A stretch of DNA of 64,000 nucleotides from Daphnia pulex (lineage: Eukaryota > Arthropoda > Branchiopoda > Diplostraca > Daphniidae), in contig NC_060026.1 in assembly GCF_021134715.1 (NCBI RefSeq), forward strand, positions 6,873,001 to 6,937,000. Reading direction: 5' to 3'. Position numbers and translations under genes: made by a program. Under the pieces are notes generated by a model. The model saw nothing but the letters and a program-made list of their open reading frames with translations. It searched no databases and was not told the DNA's origin. Shown in pieces: positions 23,178 through 36,098 of this stretch (position 1 is the stretch's first letter; each line of letters starts with the position of its first letter).

Positions 23178-23414
23178 ATTCTAAAATGTTTAAAATGTAG
23201 ATTCAAATTTACAAATTTGAAAAAATTGAAAATTTAACTTACGAAATGGTGAGTTAGTTGCTGATTGTGGAAACAGTTGATTAAGAAGCAATTTTTGGAA
23301 TCACGTTTTTCGCGCCAAAAACACGGCATGCATAATTGCCATGCAAAATTGAATATACCCTCATGCTTACAACATGGTAGAAGAGGGGATGGTATTACCG
23401 TTTACCACTATTTA

Positions 23415-23790
23415 AAAAACTTACTTTGAAACAAGCTCCCCTAACACATCACTCATTTCCTCCTGAATTTCAAGCTTAGAAAGGAGATTCTTTGGGGGTT
23501 TCTCTTTCTTCTTGCGATACATTCCCCTGTCTCCCTAATCCAAAATCCAAAAACACATCCATTTCCATCCAATTTCTTACGCTGTCCAATGAGGATCGTC
23601 GGACATTACATTGGTTATTACCTTTTCAATTGCACCTCAATCAGGTCAGGTGTGGTGGATGATGTGAGACTATCAATTTGACGAATTTTTCGATTTGATG
23701 GAATGTTCAAAAATGTTAAAAATGTATATTAATATTTACAAATGAATAAACTTGATAAATTTTACTTACGAAATGGCGGAGTAATTTGCT
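23415..23790 (-). pseudogene. Small membrane protein, decayed copy C
   Basis: A third, more diverged copy. On the minus strand it keeps the promoter-side junction near 23,765 (TTTCGTAAGT), a match to the Asp-Pro-His-Trp-Thr region (ATCCTCATTGGACAGCG, about 23,585-23,601) and a Lys-rich tail near 23,500. A continuous frame is lost. It shows that the array was tandem before it decayed. Confidence 0.45.
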
Positions 23791-23799
23791 GAATTGAAA

Positions 23800-26700
23800 A
23801 TGGGGGAAACAGTTTACGAACCATGTTTGCAATTCACTGTTTTCTGAAGCGGTGGAACGAAATATATAGAAAGCACTTATGTATCCACAAAATTTCGGAT
23901 ATATCCTTTGCTAAAAGTTACTATGCATTAGGATTCAGACTAACCAAACCTTTGTGATTTAGGACTAGATTTGATATATCTTTCCTCATTTAGATTAAAA
24001 TATTTGCGAGGCTTTTCCTGAGGTCAAGAATATTTGAACTTTAACATTCTTTTATGAAAAACCATTGAATTATTCCTGAAACTGCATTATCGAACTTATC
24101 GTACAGATGAAGCATTTCGACCCACTTTTTCTTCGTTAGAAAAAAAGCATAAATAATAATAAAAATAATAACAACAAAATAAATGAAGTTTGACAATAAG
24201 CATAAAGACATGGACAATAAGTTACAAATAAAACAAGTTATCACCACCTCCTAGGATTTTTTTTTTACATCGATTAACAACACATTCTCGTCGGCATCTT
24301 ACTTGAAAGTACTGCATTTTGCCCAGCGCAATTATTGGTAAAGAGAAAGTGGAAACATCCATCATGAATACTGAAATTAACAACGTTTAAACTAAGGAAT
24401 AAACTACCTACAATTCTATGTAAATATTAGTTGCATTTTGAAAAGATTTCCGTGGACGCGGTGGAGTCTGCGTTATTGGAGGAAGAATATGTCAATTTTT
24501 ATTCGTGGTTCTTGGTTTTCTCTCTAGAGAGTCAGAAAGAGTGACTAAAATTTTTTCATGCGGCTGAAGAAAAAAGCGTTTAGCTTTGATGAAAGCACTT
24601 TTCTCCAAGTAATTCTATTAACTCAATTTCATTTAATTGGTGCTTTCCAACCTATTAGATTCCATATTTACTCCTTTCCGGTAAATAGTCTGCAAGTAGT
24701 TGTGAGTCTGCGCTGATGAGTTCGGTACGCTTTGATTTAAAATGGTTTCCACGAAAATAAGATCTTGCAGAGACAACTCTCAGAGATAAGCAATTAGCTT
24801 AATAAACGGTATATAAGCCAGCAAAAAATTCTTTGTTTAACATGTACTCTATGAATGTTATTCGATCTTTGTGGGTGGATGATGCAAATTGGTTTCAATC
24901 AAGTAAAGACGTAGAAAATATTGTTGAACAAATGTTTTATAGTCCCACCTGCGCCCAATTCCCACTATTTGCCAAAAATTCTTAAGAGAAGAATATCATT
25001 TTTTTTTTAACTATTGAGAAAACCACTCAAAGACCAATAAATTTTTTATTGTGATGCTCTTCTAAAGCTCAGCCGTAATACCTTTTGGCACTTTTTGTAG
25101 GAATTATCAGCACAAATTTAAAATTAGCAACAAATTGGTATATATTTAAAAAATAAAACCAATTTACCTAGAATATCCTCGGTATGATGGGATCCTTATA
25201 AACGGGCGACAAAAGAACCCTTTCTATTTTTTGGAATTTAAGATATCACAAATCATAAATCAGGATATGTTATTTCCTCTACCAAAATAACTCCCAAGCA
25301 ATTTTCTATTCTAAAATACAACAAGTAAACTAAAATTTGATCCTCAATAATGAAACTGCAACAAAAAAGAATCTTACCAATGCTACCGTGTAATGCTCCG
25401 TTTGATATTTCAAAAATTTCTCAAGGTTGACATTCAAATTTCAAAACATTGTCTTGGATAAATTAGCTCGCTATCAATGGATGCAGACTAAGGACTAACC
25501 GATTAAGGTAAAATTGAAATAAGAAAAACAATTATTTTGAATCTGTTAAATTGCATTTTAATTTACGAAATAAGGAAAAAAGTTGCAAAATCGTTCGTAA
25601 GATTGATCAAAGATGCAAATCAGAACGTGTATCATATGTTTAGAGAGCGAAACCATTTTTTAAATTTTTCTCTGATATTTGTGGGAATTCTAAAAACTTT
25701 AACAATTTTCTTATCCGATTGCGTTTAATAAAAAAATATTCTAAAATTAGCTTGAACATGAACAAGGTAAGTGTTGTTTAATTTTCTAATGAATCAAATA
25801 CTAAAGAATTTTTTTTTGTTGGTTGATATGGAGCCGTTTTTAAATTAGGTAACGAAAATTGTCGAGTTTTTTTTACCGCCTCCTTGTAACACCTTGTCAC
25901 CAAAGACAACAACCCACCCCCCTTAAAACAATATTTTTGTTATTTAGTGATGTGGTGTAAGCAATATTACTACTGAATGGATAAAATAGTAACACTAGAC
26001 TAATTTCCCTATTACAGAAGAGTGTAATTTTCATATGGTTAAGATAAACGTAACTTTTAAAAGTTACTTTTCTTCGTGAAACTGTATTTTTTTGCTTGCT
26101 TTCTTAAGCTTTCTTAGAACATTAGGTTATTGTAGCGATAGTAGCCATCCTTGGAAAGTGCCCTTTCCATCTAAAGTGCACAAATTATGATCAGTGTTAT
26201 CGGGAATATATTAATCAAAGGCATCTTGCGTGATGTTCAGTTTAGTGAACGAAGTTACGGCAGCCGACTTTCAAATGTAATTACTTCGTTGCATGATGAA
26301 AAAAATCCATGGCTTTAAAGAGTATCTAAATTAAAGCTCTTGAAGCATGTAGTAATACTGCAAGAACCATTTGTTGTAGGATGAAATTTAAATAATTTAA
26401 ATTTTTTTAAAATAGATATGATTACTTGTAATGGTGCTATAATTTTCTTTGGATACGCAAAATGCATTATTGATTGAGCAAATGATGGAATTTTAGATTG
26501 ATTACTTTTCGCAGTAATTATTTTCAAGAAAATATTTAGTTATATACAAGCACAAGGCCAGAGTTTTCTAAACTTGAAAGTTCAATTTCAAGTTTAAAGA
26601 CAATAATTTATAATTCTAATTGATTAGTTTTGCTGCAGCACAAATTATTCAAATTTTTTTTTCTTCGTCTGACTACAATTAATTTTTTTCTGATTTGAAG

Positions 26701-27110
26701 TTGCTGTAAACAAATAAGGTCATCAATCCGTCGTTACTAAAAATATGGATATCACAACCAAAATGGTCAATCAACTTTGACTTAATGGATTTAGAAGAAA
26801 TGTCGCGCCGTAGTATATCCAAATGTCGACAGAGTTTGGCCGTCCGAAAACGGACATTATAGTGATTTTTGGGGAAAGTGAAAAGGGGAAAATCGGATCA
26901 CTTATCCTAATACTACATTTACTACTGATGCTTCACTAATTCTGCTTTGTCACAACCTGGTCTGTTGTGAAATTTTTGATTACAAATTCAAACAAAAATG
27001 TAAATTTAACTATAAAAATTCTTGTTTTAGCAGTTAGTAACTATGTACAGATTTATTAATTGCAACAATTTTATTGTGATAGTGTAGGTTAAGTATAAAA
27101 TACTCTATAT
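23800..27110. other. AT-rich gene-free stretch
   Basis: No gene, tRNA, or long repeat is supported. ORFs of 60-70 codons here have AT-driven composition and no splice partners. Poly-T and poly-A tracts are common. Confidence 0.5.
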
Positions 27111-27357
27111 ATATATTTTTTTAATTTTTTAGTTGCAGAGGCGTTATCACTTATCAATAATGATAGTTTCCTCTTTATTGTATTTCGATGGGAAAAAGAA
27201 AAAGAAAACAAAAACAAAGAAAAGAATATTACGGCATAGAGAGTAGACTAGGGTACAGTGATGGTCATATTTGGAGTAAAACAAAAGAAAAAAAAAATTA
27301 GATAGGATACATGTGAGAGGAGTGAAACGGAGTATCAAATCGTGCATTCGTCATAAG

Positions 27358-30195
27358 TTATTTTAGGCGCTGAGTTTTTATCGTGAAAAAGTGTTGGCGG
27401 GCTTGAAGAAGAGATTTGGATTGGGTGAAGACGTAGAGTTTAGGGGGCCAAGTAAGCTTTAGTTGGAGGACTGCACGGATAAGAGGCTCACGATGTATGG
27501 AAAAATTGGGGCATCCGAGTACAAAGTGTTCAACCGTTTCCTCTTCGGAAAGACAAGAGCAAAGCGGCGAAGAAACATGTTTAAAGCGATAGCCGTTTAA
27601 ACGACAGTGGCCAGTAAGGAGTTGATTAGTCTGGTAGGAAAGGGAATTGGTGTTGAGAATGATTGCACTGGCTGCTGTGGGGAACAAAGGCCCGCACCGA
27701 CTTTCCAGCTTTCATGAACTTCCACTCATCTCCCCATAGAGTGTTGATGTAGTTGAGAATCACATCTTTTGTATATGATTTTGTCATCGGCAGGGATGGG
27801 TGATGAGAGGACCAGCTTTGGGCGGCACTTTTAGCAATAGAGTCTGCCATATCATTCCCAGGGTGGCCAGAGTGGCTCGGGATAAAAAAAAATTATATTT
27901 GTGCAGTGTGTATTTTTACTATAGAAGAGAATGGTTGGGAGGATTTAGTGGACGTGGATGGAGTAGAAGCAGCAAGTACGGATTTGGAGTCGGAAGAGAT
28001 TTCGTAGTTTTGAGAGGGAAGTGGGCGTGTTGAGACAATCCAGTCTAGGGCGGCAAGGATTGCAAGGCCTTCTGCTTGAAAGATTGTAGTGTGGCGAGGT
28101 AGGGACCCAGAGAGAGAATGCTTTAGTTCAAATGTAAAGCAGATAAGAGAAGAATTGCCAGCCCCATTTTTGCGTATGCAGCCATCTGTGACTGTGAAGA
28201 TTCGGGTTGTCGAAGGATCGGCAGAGGTGGGTGTTGTCAAAGAAGCCGATTTAATTTCCTGCGGATAGTTTCTATTCCAAGGAAGTATCTCTGGAAGGTG
28301 GATATATTTAGCTCGGTCGTAAAAAGTCCAGCTTAGTTGCAGAAATAGCATTGGCAGCTATTATAGAGGCTGATTTGGGGAACTTTCTTGTCCTTAAATT
28401 CAAGATATCTGATGGTGGTGAGCTCTAAGACTCTGTAATCAAGTGGCATGATTCCTGACATGATGAGCAAAGATTAAGTTTGAGATGTGCGAAAAGCGCG
28501 TAGCATTTGAATTGCATATCTCCTTTGCGCACTACGTAGGATTTTTTTGGTAGATTTCAAAGTTGCTCTTTTAGCCCATATTGAGCAGCCATACCGAATG
28601 GTGGGTTCAACTATAAGTTTGTAAAGGATCTGTAATCGGACACGATTTAGGCCCCAGGTGAGGGATAAGCAGTGGCGCATCGAGTAGAATAAGCGAGTTG
28701 CAGAGGTACATTTTAGCTCAATGTGCCTTTTCCAACTGAGAAGATTGTCAAAAAGAAAGCCGAGAAAGGTAGTGCTGGTGGAAGGGAAGATGGTTGTTCC
28801 TTGTAGAGTTAAAGAGAAATTATCTGGGATAAGACGATTGCTCCGACAAAAATCGAAAATCATAAAGATGGTTTTAGGGGAATTGATCAGAAATGTTATG
28901 GAGAAAAGCCAGTCTATGACTGCACTGCATGCGATATTTAGTCTGGATGTTGCCGTGGTTGGATCAGAGTGGCTACAGGCGATATTTATATCATCGGCGT
29001 AGGCAGATATAAAAACAGGGAAAGGAAGAAGGATGTAGAAGACATCATCAATTAGAGTAATCCAAAGAAACGCTGAGAGGATTCCATCACCTTGGGGGCA
29101 ACCAGTGGAAATGTCTGTTTCACGGCCCTCCATGACGATCTGAGCTTTCCCATTAGCAAGATAGTCTCCGATGATGCGAACAAGGTATAGCGTGCAGTTC
29201 TTTTTTATGAGTGCGGCTATTATTGCAGGGTGCCATGGTGAGTCAAACGTGGTCTTTATGTCGACAAAAGCGCTTGCAGTAAATTCTTTTTTCGAAAAGT
29301 GGGTCTCGATGTGATGAACCAAATTGTTAGCGGCTGTTTCGGTGGAGCAAACTTCTCTGAAACCGTGTTGCCCTTGGTTGAAACAATTTCCTTCAGTAGC
29401 GATCCATTTCAGTCTAGAGAGGATGATACGTTCAAAGATTTTTGAGAAAGAAGGGAGCACGCTAATTGTGTGATAGTTTTCAAGTAGCTTATGGTTGGAT
29501 TTGTTCGAAATCTGAATTATGGTGATTTTAGCGATTTTCCAGGATGAAGGGAACCAACCGTTTAAGAGGGAAACGTTAAGCATCTTCAGAAGAATATGAT
29601 CATAACATGGGTGGGTAGCAAGAATTAGCGAAGATGATAATTGGTCGATTCCGGTGAAATTTGTAGGTTTTAGGGTGGAGATGGTGGGACCCTAGCTCAT
29701 ACATTGTGATTGGACGAGTATGACATATGGGATGAGAAAGAATAACGTCGTTTTTTAAATTAGGGATGTATGGCAGTCAGAGGAGGGTAGAGCGGGTTTA
29801 AAAAAGTGGCAGGCGAAAGCTTTAGCAATGTCTACCGGAGAATTCATGATGTTACCGTCAACTTACAGAGAGGAGGAATTGCTACTGCGATTATCTTTTC
29901 TCACTAGGTAGTGGAGTGATGTTTGATGATCGTTGTTCATATCGTTTGTGCAGAAACTTTCCCACGTTTTCTTTTTTCGGGTCCTTATGAGACGTTGAAA
30001 TTTGGCAGCTTCACCCTTGAAGAGCATTTTTGATTCGTTGATCTGGAAAGTAAAAGACGCAGCGTTTTTTTTTGTTTTTACGCCATCTCTTATAGGCTTG
30101 TCTCATCCGCTGTCTGAGGCGCTGCATGCCTTTCTTGGCAATGAAAATCATGACAGTGTTACTGAAAATGAGTTGCAAAAGGAACCTCTGGCCTG
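27358..30195 (-). mobile_element. Non-LTR retrotransposon, 5'-truncated, RT and RNase H
   Basis: On the minus strand a basic linker (about 30,150-29,950, LRQRMRQAYKRWRKN) leads to a 369-codon reverse-transcriptase ORF (29,583-28,474): GWFPSSWKIAKITII, a palm with STGCPQGDGILSAFLW, and the catalytic motif FISAYADDINIA. RNase H follows (about 28,220-27,820): TDGCIRKNGAG, IFQAEGLAILAALDW, SDSKSVLAAS and GNDMADSIAKSA. A tail ORF to 27,358 has the Cys/His cluster CSCLSEEETVEHFVLGCP, typical of LINEs with RNase H. An endonuclease and ORF1 are absent, so it is 5'-truncated. A stop near 27,893 and a frame change near 27,680 make it dead. It closely abuts a copia fragment upstream of it. Confidence 0.85.
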
Positions 30196-30259
30196 ATTGC
30201 TACGGAATACTCGATTATTTCAATCGAACTAGATCCGGTTAACCTTACGGCAAGTCCCT

Positions 30260-31155
30260 AGCCTTAGCAGCATCAACATCAACCCCTGAGAAAACAGTCA
30301 ACACTGTCGCTGCGACTGAAGAATATAGATGCCAAATAGATAAAAAGTCTTGGAAACTTGTCTTTCCTTCGGAACTGCCGGCTAGCTACGTCCTAATTTG
30401 GCAAAAATGAATTGGGAATTATAAACCTTGGCAAGGAGAAGTACCACCTCGCTTTAAATGGCGTCTGATGCCTGTTTGCTGCGCTCAACGACCTGGAGTT
30501 GATTTGAAGACACATTTTCCCAAGTTCCAGAACCGAGTTTTTTTCGTATAATTATGTCAATCGTGGCTAGCGAATATAGGGTGATGCCGTACTTCTCAAA
30601 AGGGCTCCACGGTACTAAACAACCACCAATTTTATGGAACAAAACCCATAATGGAAAACTGGAAGCAGCAGACTTCCAGCCGTTGATGGATACAGTTATA
30701 TTCGTTTTTTAAGGAGACGAGGTTTCACTACCTATTGTGGACAACATGGCAAGTGAATTCGAGATTCGCAACCTTCCACTTACAGTTTCTCCCCGTTACA
30801 TAGAACGTGAAAGACCTAATAATCAAATCTTCATTTTGTAAAGATACATCATTCTAACTCTACTCAAGAAACATAAAATGAGAAGTCCTAACGACCACTG
30901 ACCCAAACTCCCGCCTAAATGCCATAATGTTTCCAACTAGCGAGAGGGAGAGGCTATAGAACTATATAACGAAAGTCCCATAAAAAATCAGTAGTTGAAG
31001 CTCTTTTGTATCTAACAAATGCTACACGCCAGGAAATCACACATTCCGTTGGCCAAGTAGCGAAGTACTGTTCAAATCCGCAACCAGCGCAACGGAGAGA
31101 AGTTAAAAGATTATTGGCCTATCTAAAGGGAACCTTTTATCTGGGAATACAGTAA
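30260..31155 (+). mobile_element. Ty1/copia-type pol fragment, decayed
   Basis: Plus strand, broken in several frames. About 30,340-30,500 matches the start of a copia reverse transcriptase: SWKLVFPSELPASYVLIW, then GEVPPRFKWRLMPVCCAQRP and GVDLKTHFPK. About 31,003-31,154 matches the end of copia RT before RNase H: ALLYLTNATRQEITHSVGQV, then QPAQRREVKRLLAYLKGT. The catalytic YVDD region between is not recognisable. No LTRs are seen. The assignment rests on motif order and is moderately secure. Confidence 0.6.
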
Positions 31156-31159
31156 TGGC

Positions 31160-32920
31160 TTTTGACGAAAAAGGACAACATGTTTTCGTTTGTGGGATCT
31201 CTGTAACAATAAAATCAAGAGAAAATGCACTTTTAGTTTGCTAAATGCAAATCGCACTTGTTAAGCAATTCCTGTTTGTTTTGTGTTTTAGTTTAGTGCA
31301 TGGTAATGAAAGTCGACGAACATCGTTTCCCATTCATACGATGAATCTTAATTATCCCACGAACGATTCACTTGGCCAAAGAAAACAAAAATTTTTACTG
31401 CTTCTTTCATCCCACCAAATCCCGGACCGAATTTACAGATTTGTAGCATATTTGCCACATATTTTTTTCACAAAATATATTGCAATATGAACACTTTTGC
31501 AACTCTTAGTCTGTTGAACTCATTAACAAATCACTATCGATTCCATTGAACATTTAAAAAATGAAAACCCGAATTTTAGAAGAAATGGCACGTCTACTCT
31601 TTAACTAAGTAAAACAAATCTTGATTATTATTGATCTTTGTAATTTTTTTACAGCTCAGTGCTTCCATTTTAGGAAAATAACTGTAAGTTATAAAACAAA
31701 TCTCATATTTATAATTGGTCTTAATGAATTTTTAACAGCTCGATGTTCCCACAAAAAGAAAACTTCTGTGCCATCGAATTTATTAGGGCTGAAGAAGAAA
31801 CCACAGGTGAAACTGATGAAACATAGAAAAATTGAATTTGAAAAACGGCTGTTTATTGTCTGATTAATTCAAGAAAAGTTGTATCATAATGTTATTATTT
31901 AATGCACCTGTAAAGAATGCCTGAGAGATAAAAAAAAACGTTTGAAACCAGCAAGCTGCTGGAACGAGAGCGAGGCGAGTTCTGCTGTTGTGTAGAACAG
32001 AGATAGCTGAGAAGCTGAGAAATATTGGGTTGAGAGAGGGGTGCAGGGAGAGTGGTGCAACATTGAAAAATAAAAAAATATATGTAAGTGAAAAAGTAAG
32101 CCAATTCTTGCGATGGGTTCTGTATATACAAAATAGTCATTACTTTGGCAAAAACTCTTTTGTGGTATTCTTTGGATGTCCAAACATCCCAATTTGGTCA
32201 CGTCAAGGTGATGAAAAAACGAAAGAAGGATAAAAAACTTATTTCCTATTGGCATTCCATATTCGCAAATTTTGGACCAACTATCTTGTCCAATGAATTA
32301 TCAATTAGGACGTCCTTTGGATAATGAATCGGACAAAATTTGGTACTTAAAACGCGTATTTCCCAAAAATATGTTATTGGAAAATCCTATAGATGTCATA
32401 TTGTGACACTTTCGAGACCAACCTTTCTCACTTAGATTAGAGGGCAATAATTGGAAATCCGATGGATGAATAAACAGGCCAGGTAGGGATATAACATTAT
32501 GAATGTATCGAAAATGTTTCGAAAAGGTGTAACCTTGTACCTGGCAGGAATGTGGTTTTATAGAATATATTCATCCGCCATCAATAAAAGTATAGACAAA
32601 ACAGCAAAGAAGTTTGCAATAGATTTTATTAAAGATATCACTATATGAACATCAATAAAGGAGAAACGTATCAAAATCCATGAATTGGAATTTTTGAGAG
32701 AATTTGAAAAGCGGGATATTCAGCAAGTTTCTTTGTTTTTCTTTGAAATTCTAACGGTATATACAGCAAGCAATCTAAACAAGTTTACAAACGTGTTACA
32801 GCCACAGGTTTTGCTCCGCAAATCCACTTCCTTATTTTTCTACTTCTAGGCAAAGGGCTTGTAGTCTAAAGGGACATTTTTCACTAATCCTAATTACACA
32901 TTTTCAATACTTGATCGACC
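31160..32920. other. Unassigned AT-rich stretch
   Basis: No supported gene or repeat. Overlapping ORFs of 80-118 codons at 31,899-32,255 lie on both strands over the same bases and have no recognised motif. The other ORFs at 31,245-31,863 look compositional. Confidence 0.4.
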
Positions 32921-32927
32921 CTTTTTT

Positions 32928-33114
32928 AGATTGCGATGCTCCGGATGGATTTGGCTGTGGAATAAATGCCGTCCCGTAATTCTGCGGTCACTTCAGGAAA
33001 TGTTACTTGACCACCGATCTTGCTTACATTAGTGAAAACATAAGTGTATTTCGGTTCACATTGAGGCCAAGCAAAATATGTCGTATGGCCTTTGCATCCC
33101 ATAACAAAATTCCT
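32928..33114 (-). CDS. Terminal exon of an unrecognised gene
   Basis: After TTCTCCCGATAG on the minus strand, the frame reads NFVMGCKGHTTYFAWPQCEP and on through KYTYVFTNVSKIGGQVTFPE to a stop at about 32,928-32,930, some 60 residues. Codon use and the Cys/Trp/Tyr content look like a real secreted or lumenal protein tail rather than AT-rich noise. No upstream exon could be joined with confidence; the neighbouring minus ORF (33,113-33,301) contains a hydrophobic stretch but is in a different frame. The family is unknown. Confidence 0.35.
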
Positions 33115-33311
33115 ATCGGGAGAAAAACAAAAAAGACCACAGAAGATAACTGCCAGGTAGTTTTATTCTCCATTTAGAATAGAAGCATTTATAAATTTTC
33201 GTCTCAAGAAGTTGTTTTAGGAGTGGGAGGAACACCACGAAATGCATTTCAACCGTTTTGTTTTCAATGTGATTCCACGGGTAAGAGGATAATGCCGTCA
33301 CAGCATTTTGT

Positions 33312-33820
33312 ATGTTATCAACTATTCCAGCAGTAACTTATTTAGCTAAGAGTAACGTTGGTTTGTATATGGAAGTAGACAAAAAGAAAACGTGTTCTTT
33401 TTTCTCAATGTTGTCCTCTGGTGTAGCCATAGTTACAGGTTGTCAGTTTTCCTCATCTGATATAATTAAACAGAGAGGAGTTTCCCTTCGTGTTGCTTTG
33501 CCTGACTCTGATATGATTCCGAACCACTGGAAGAAAAATTGTTCGTTGCCGTCTACAAGTAGGTTTGCTTGGATAGTACCCCTCCTGATTTTACTGGAAA
33601 TGTTCACTTCATGCTCAACCGAGACGAATATAAATCTGTAATGACGTATGACCTTCTTGAAATTACAAAGGAGGAAATTGACATGGAACTAGAGAGAAAC
33701 ATAAAATGCGCCCCACTTTGTGACCCATCCTATCCAACCCCCACTCTATCCAAAACCGACCCAGAAAAAGCGAGGCACAATGCCTCAGCCTCTCTAGCAG
33801 ATTATTGCAAACTACTCTGA
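33312..33820 (+). pseudogene. Unrecognised ORF, one frameshift
   Basis: Two overlapping frames read as one protein of about 170 residues if shifted by one base near 33,568. The first has a hydrophobic patch and GVSLRVALPDSDMIPNHWKK. The second has DSTPPDFTGNVHFMLN and TYDLLEITKEEIDMELERN, and ends in an Ala/Ser-rich tail with a stop at about 33,820. The composition is unlike the surrounding AT-rich DNA, which supports a former gene or a transposon ORF. No domain is recognised. Confidence 0.35.
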
Positions 33821-33829
33821 TGTTATATC

Positions 33830-34870
33830 TTTTAACAGAAAACGTCTAGCTTAAACCCCATTAGAGGAACTAGACGAAACTGAATTTTAAAAAATTGTAT
33901 GTAGTGAGAATCATTCCAATGAAAAGAGAAGTAAGCACAAATTGTAATAACACAGGAAAAAGAAACTTTTGTAGTGAAAGCAGAAGTATTGTCAGTTGGT
34001 ACAGAAAAAAATATTGAAGAAGAAGTCATGCCAAACCAAAATACTAGAGAATCCGGACAACTAATAGGTGGTGTATGCATAGCCTGGATGGGTAATCCAA
34101 GATGATAAATTAGTTTAAAAAGGCATAATTTTATCAGTGAAGTTATCATTCGTGATTTTCATCTATTAGATTATTCATATGGATTTAATACATTTGAAGG
34201 AGTTTGGGTTAAAAGAGGCGATTTGCCATCCTCACTTTGAATTATAACTTTTTCTATTTAGTGGAGACAAGATAATTTTTGGCGGGGAACAAACTGCAAC
34301 ACGAATTTTTTTCATGAGCTTTGTTATTACTATAATTTTATATTTGTTGTAAAAACCCTTAACGGAAATAATAATTTTTACTATTAAAAAAATAGAAAAC
34401 AAAATGTAAAAATTAGAAAATGTATTAGAATTGTGAATAGAAATAAAAATAACTAATTTACAGCTAATAAATGTTCTTCGTCTTTTTATTGATCAGAGTT
34501 CCAATTTTTTATGTTATAGCTTTAACGATGTTTTAGTAATTAAATATACTGTGAGGGACTATGCCTCAAATTTTGTGAAATCACCAAAAGATGTTTACAA
34601 GGGACCTTATGGCGGATAGTCCCTCCGTAAACTCATTATATCTAGTCATGTACTTGTCCTAAAATTTTGATCTGTTGTACAAAATTATTAAGGATATCAA
34701 TTTTCCTAAATTTAAAGTCGTTTTGAAAAATATTTAATAGCTCTTTAGTTATTTATTGAGAAAGTTGGCAGAAAAAAATTATTTGCCGTTATGGTTCATA
34801 AAAAAGTCGACGCATACAGGTGGCATTTCGTTTCGTTTCACGTTTCGTAAAAACGCCATCTTTTATGTAA
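33830..34870. other. AT-rich stretch without features
   Basis: No gene, RNA or long repeat is supported here. The 105-codon minus ORF at 33,832-34,149 is Phe/Leu/Ile rich without motif. Confidence 0.45.
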
Positions 34871-34875
34871 CCATA

Positions 34876-35090
34876 TCGTTTTCATGTTTTTTTATTGGAA
34901 GTCATTTCCGCTGAAGGTAGATTTTTTTAGGGGGGAATGGGTTTGAACACTTAACTTAAATTTTTTCTCTTTAGGAGTTAAATCTCTTAGATCTCTTTAG
35001 AGTGAAATCAATAATAATTCCAGAAGCTGACAAATTTGCGGCCGTGGTTGCCGGGATGGGGTTTTCGCAAAAGATGCGCGGCAGACTGCG
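34876..35090 (+). repeat. Exon cassette A, copy 1 (decayed)
   Basis: The first of three copies of a unit made of intron-like sequence (CATTTCCGCTGAAGG, poly-T, ACTTAACTTA, TTTTCTCTTTAG) followed by exon sequence AATTCCAGAAGCTGACAAAT TTGCGGCCG. Copies 2 and 3 are at 36,884-37,180 and 37,251-37,480. Here a 30 bp insertion after the acceptor (GAGTTAAATCTCTTAGATC) and frame changes spoil the exon. Confidence 0.65.
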
Positions 35091-35099
35091 CGGAAAGAG

Positions 35100-36090
35100 C
35101 GATAAAAATGATAACCGATTTCAAGGATGCTACTACTAATGTGGAGGAGCAGGAGTTTCTTTTACAAGTATTAGAAGAATAAAGAAAAAGATTTGATGTC
35201 AATAGTAAATGTAGTCTAGGTAAAACATAAAAATATACCTCTTGCATTGCAATAAAATACAATCACAAATAATTATTTTCATGGCGCAAGTCTTCAATGT
35301 GATTATTTTTTGGCGAAACTTGATATATTAACGAAACAATATTCATAACATGATATTCAATCACGTATTAAGCGTCGGGTTGAAAATATTTGACTGAACC
35401 CGAGATTTTGCAAAAAAGGCAAATTTTGGTCAGTTTTTTTAGTTTTTTCGTTGGCGCGTGTGCTAAATTTTTTTGTTTTTTAAATTTTTTTTACGGAATT
35501 ATTTTTTTTCCTTGGCGCAAGATATATTAAACGTCCCCCGCGAAATTAAAAAAAAGTGTAAAATGAAACAGCCTGGGGGGGCGTGTACCCGCACGTGGAC
35601 GTCCAATTGCAACATTTGAAGATATGCAAGAAAAATTGAAAAAAATAAACTTGTCTTTTTACTGTGAACTTACACACACAGTGGACGGACAATGTAAGAA
35701 ACATATGTTAGCATAATATCCATTCTTACTAATTTTATTTTCCATCAAAAGGCTTTCATAGTTTGGGCGTTAGTCACTTCAAACATTTAGCAAAGATTGA
35801 CGATTGTTTTTGCCCAAAAATTTTTTGCTAAAGAAAAGTGACGTATTTTTGTCCATTCCAATCACGACCTCAATGTAGTGAAAGATTACCCCTTTTGATC
35901 AATAAAACATGCAAGACGTTCCTACTAAAACAACCATGGAAAAAAAAGAATGTGATGTTCGTCTCAAGAAGAGATGCAACCATGTTAATGTTTTGGTGAC
36001 CATCATAAATCATTCTTCTATAAACGAGAACATTTTTGGGGCTGGTGGTGTGTCTAAAATTGCTCATTAGAAATCACAGATTGTGTAATT
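35100..36090. other. AT-rich stretch between cassette copies
   Basis: No supported gene. Two similar AT-rich blocks near 35,440 and 35,500 (TTGGCGCG/TTGGCGCAAG) may be a weak repeat. Confidence 0.4.
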
Positions 36091-36098
36091 GTTTTTTT

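Noticed and set aside
27800..29002. Plus-strand ORFs over the retrotransposon (27,800-28,033 and 28,721-29,002)
   Set aside because: Antisense shadows of the RT/RNase H frames.
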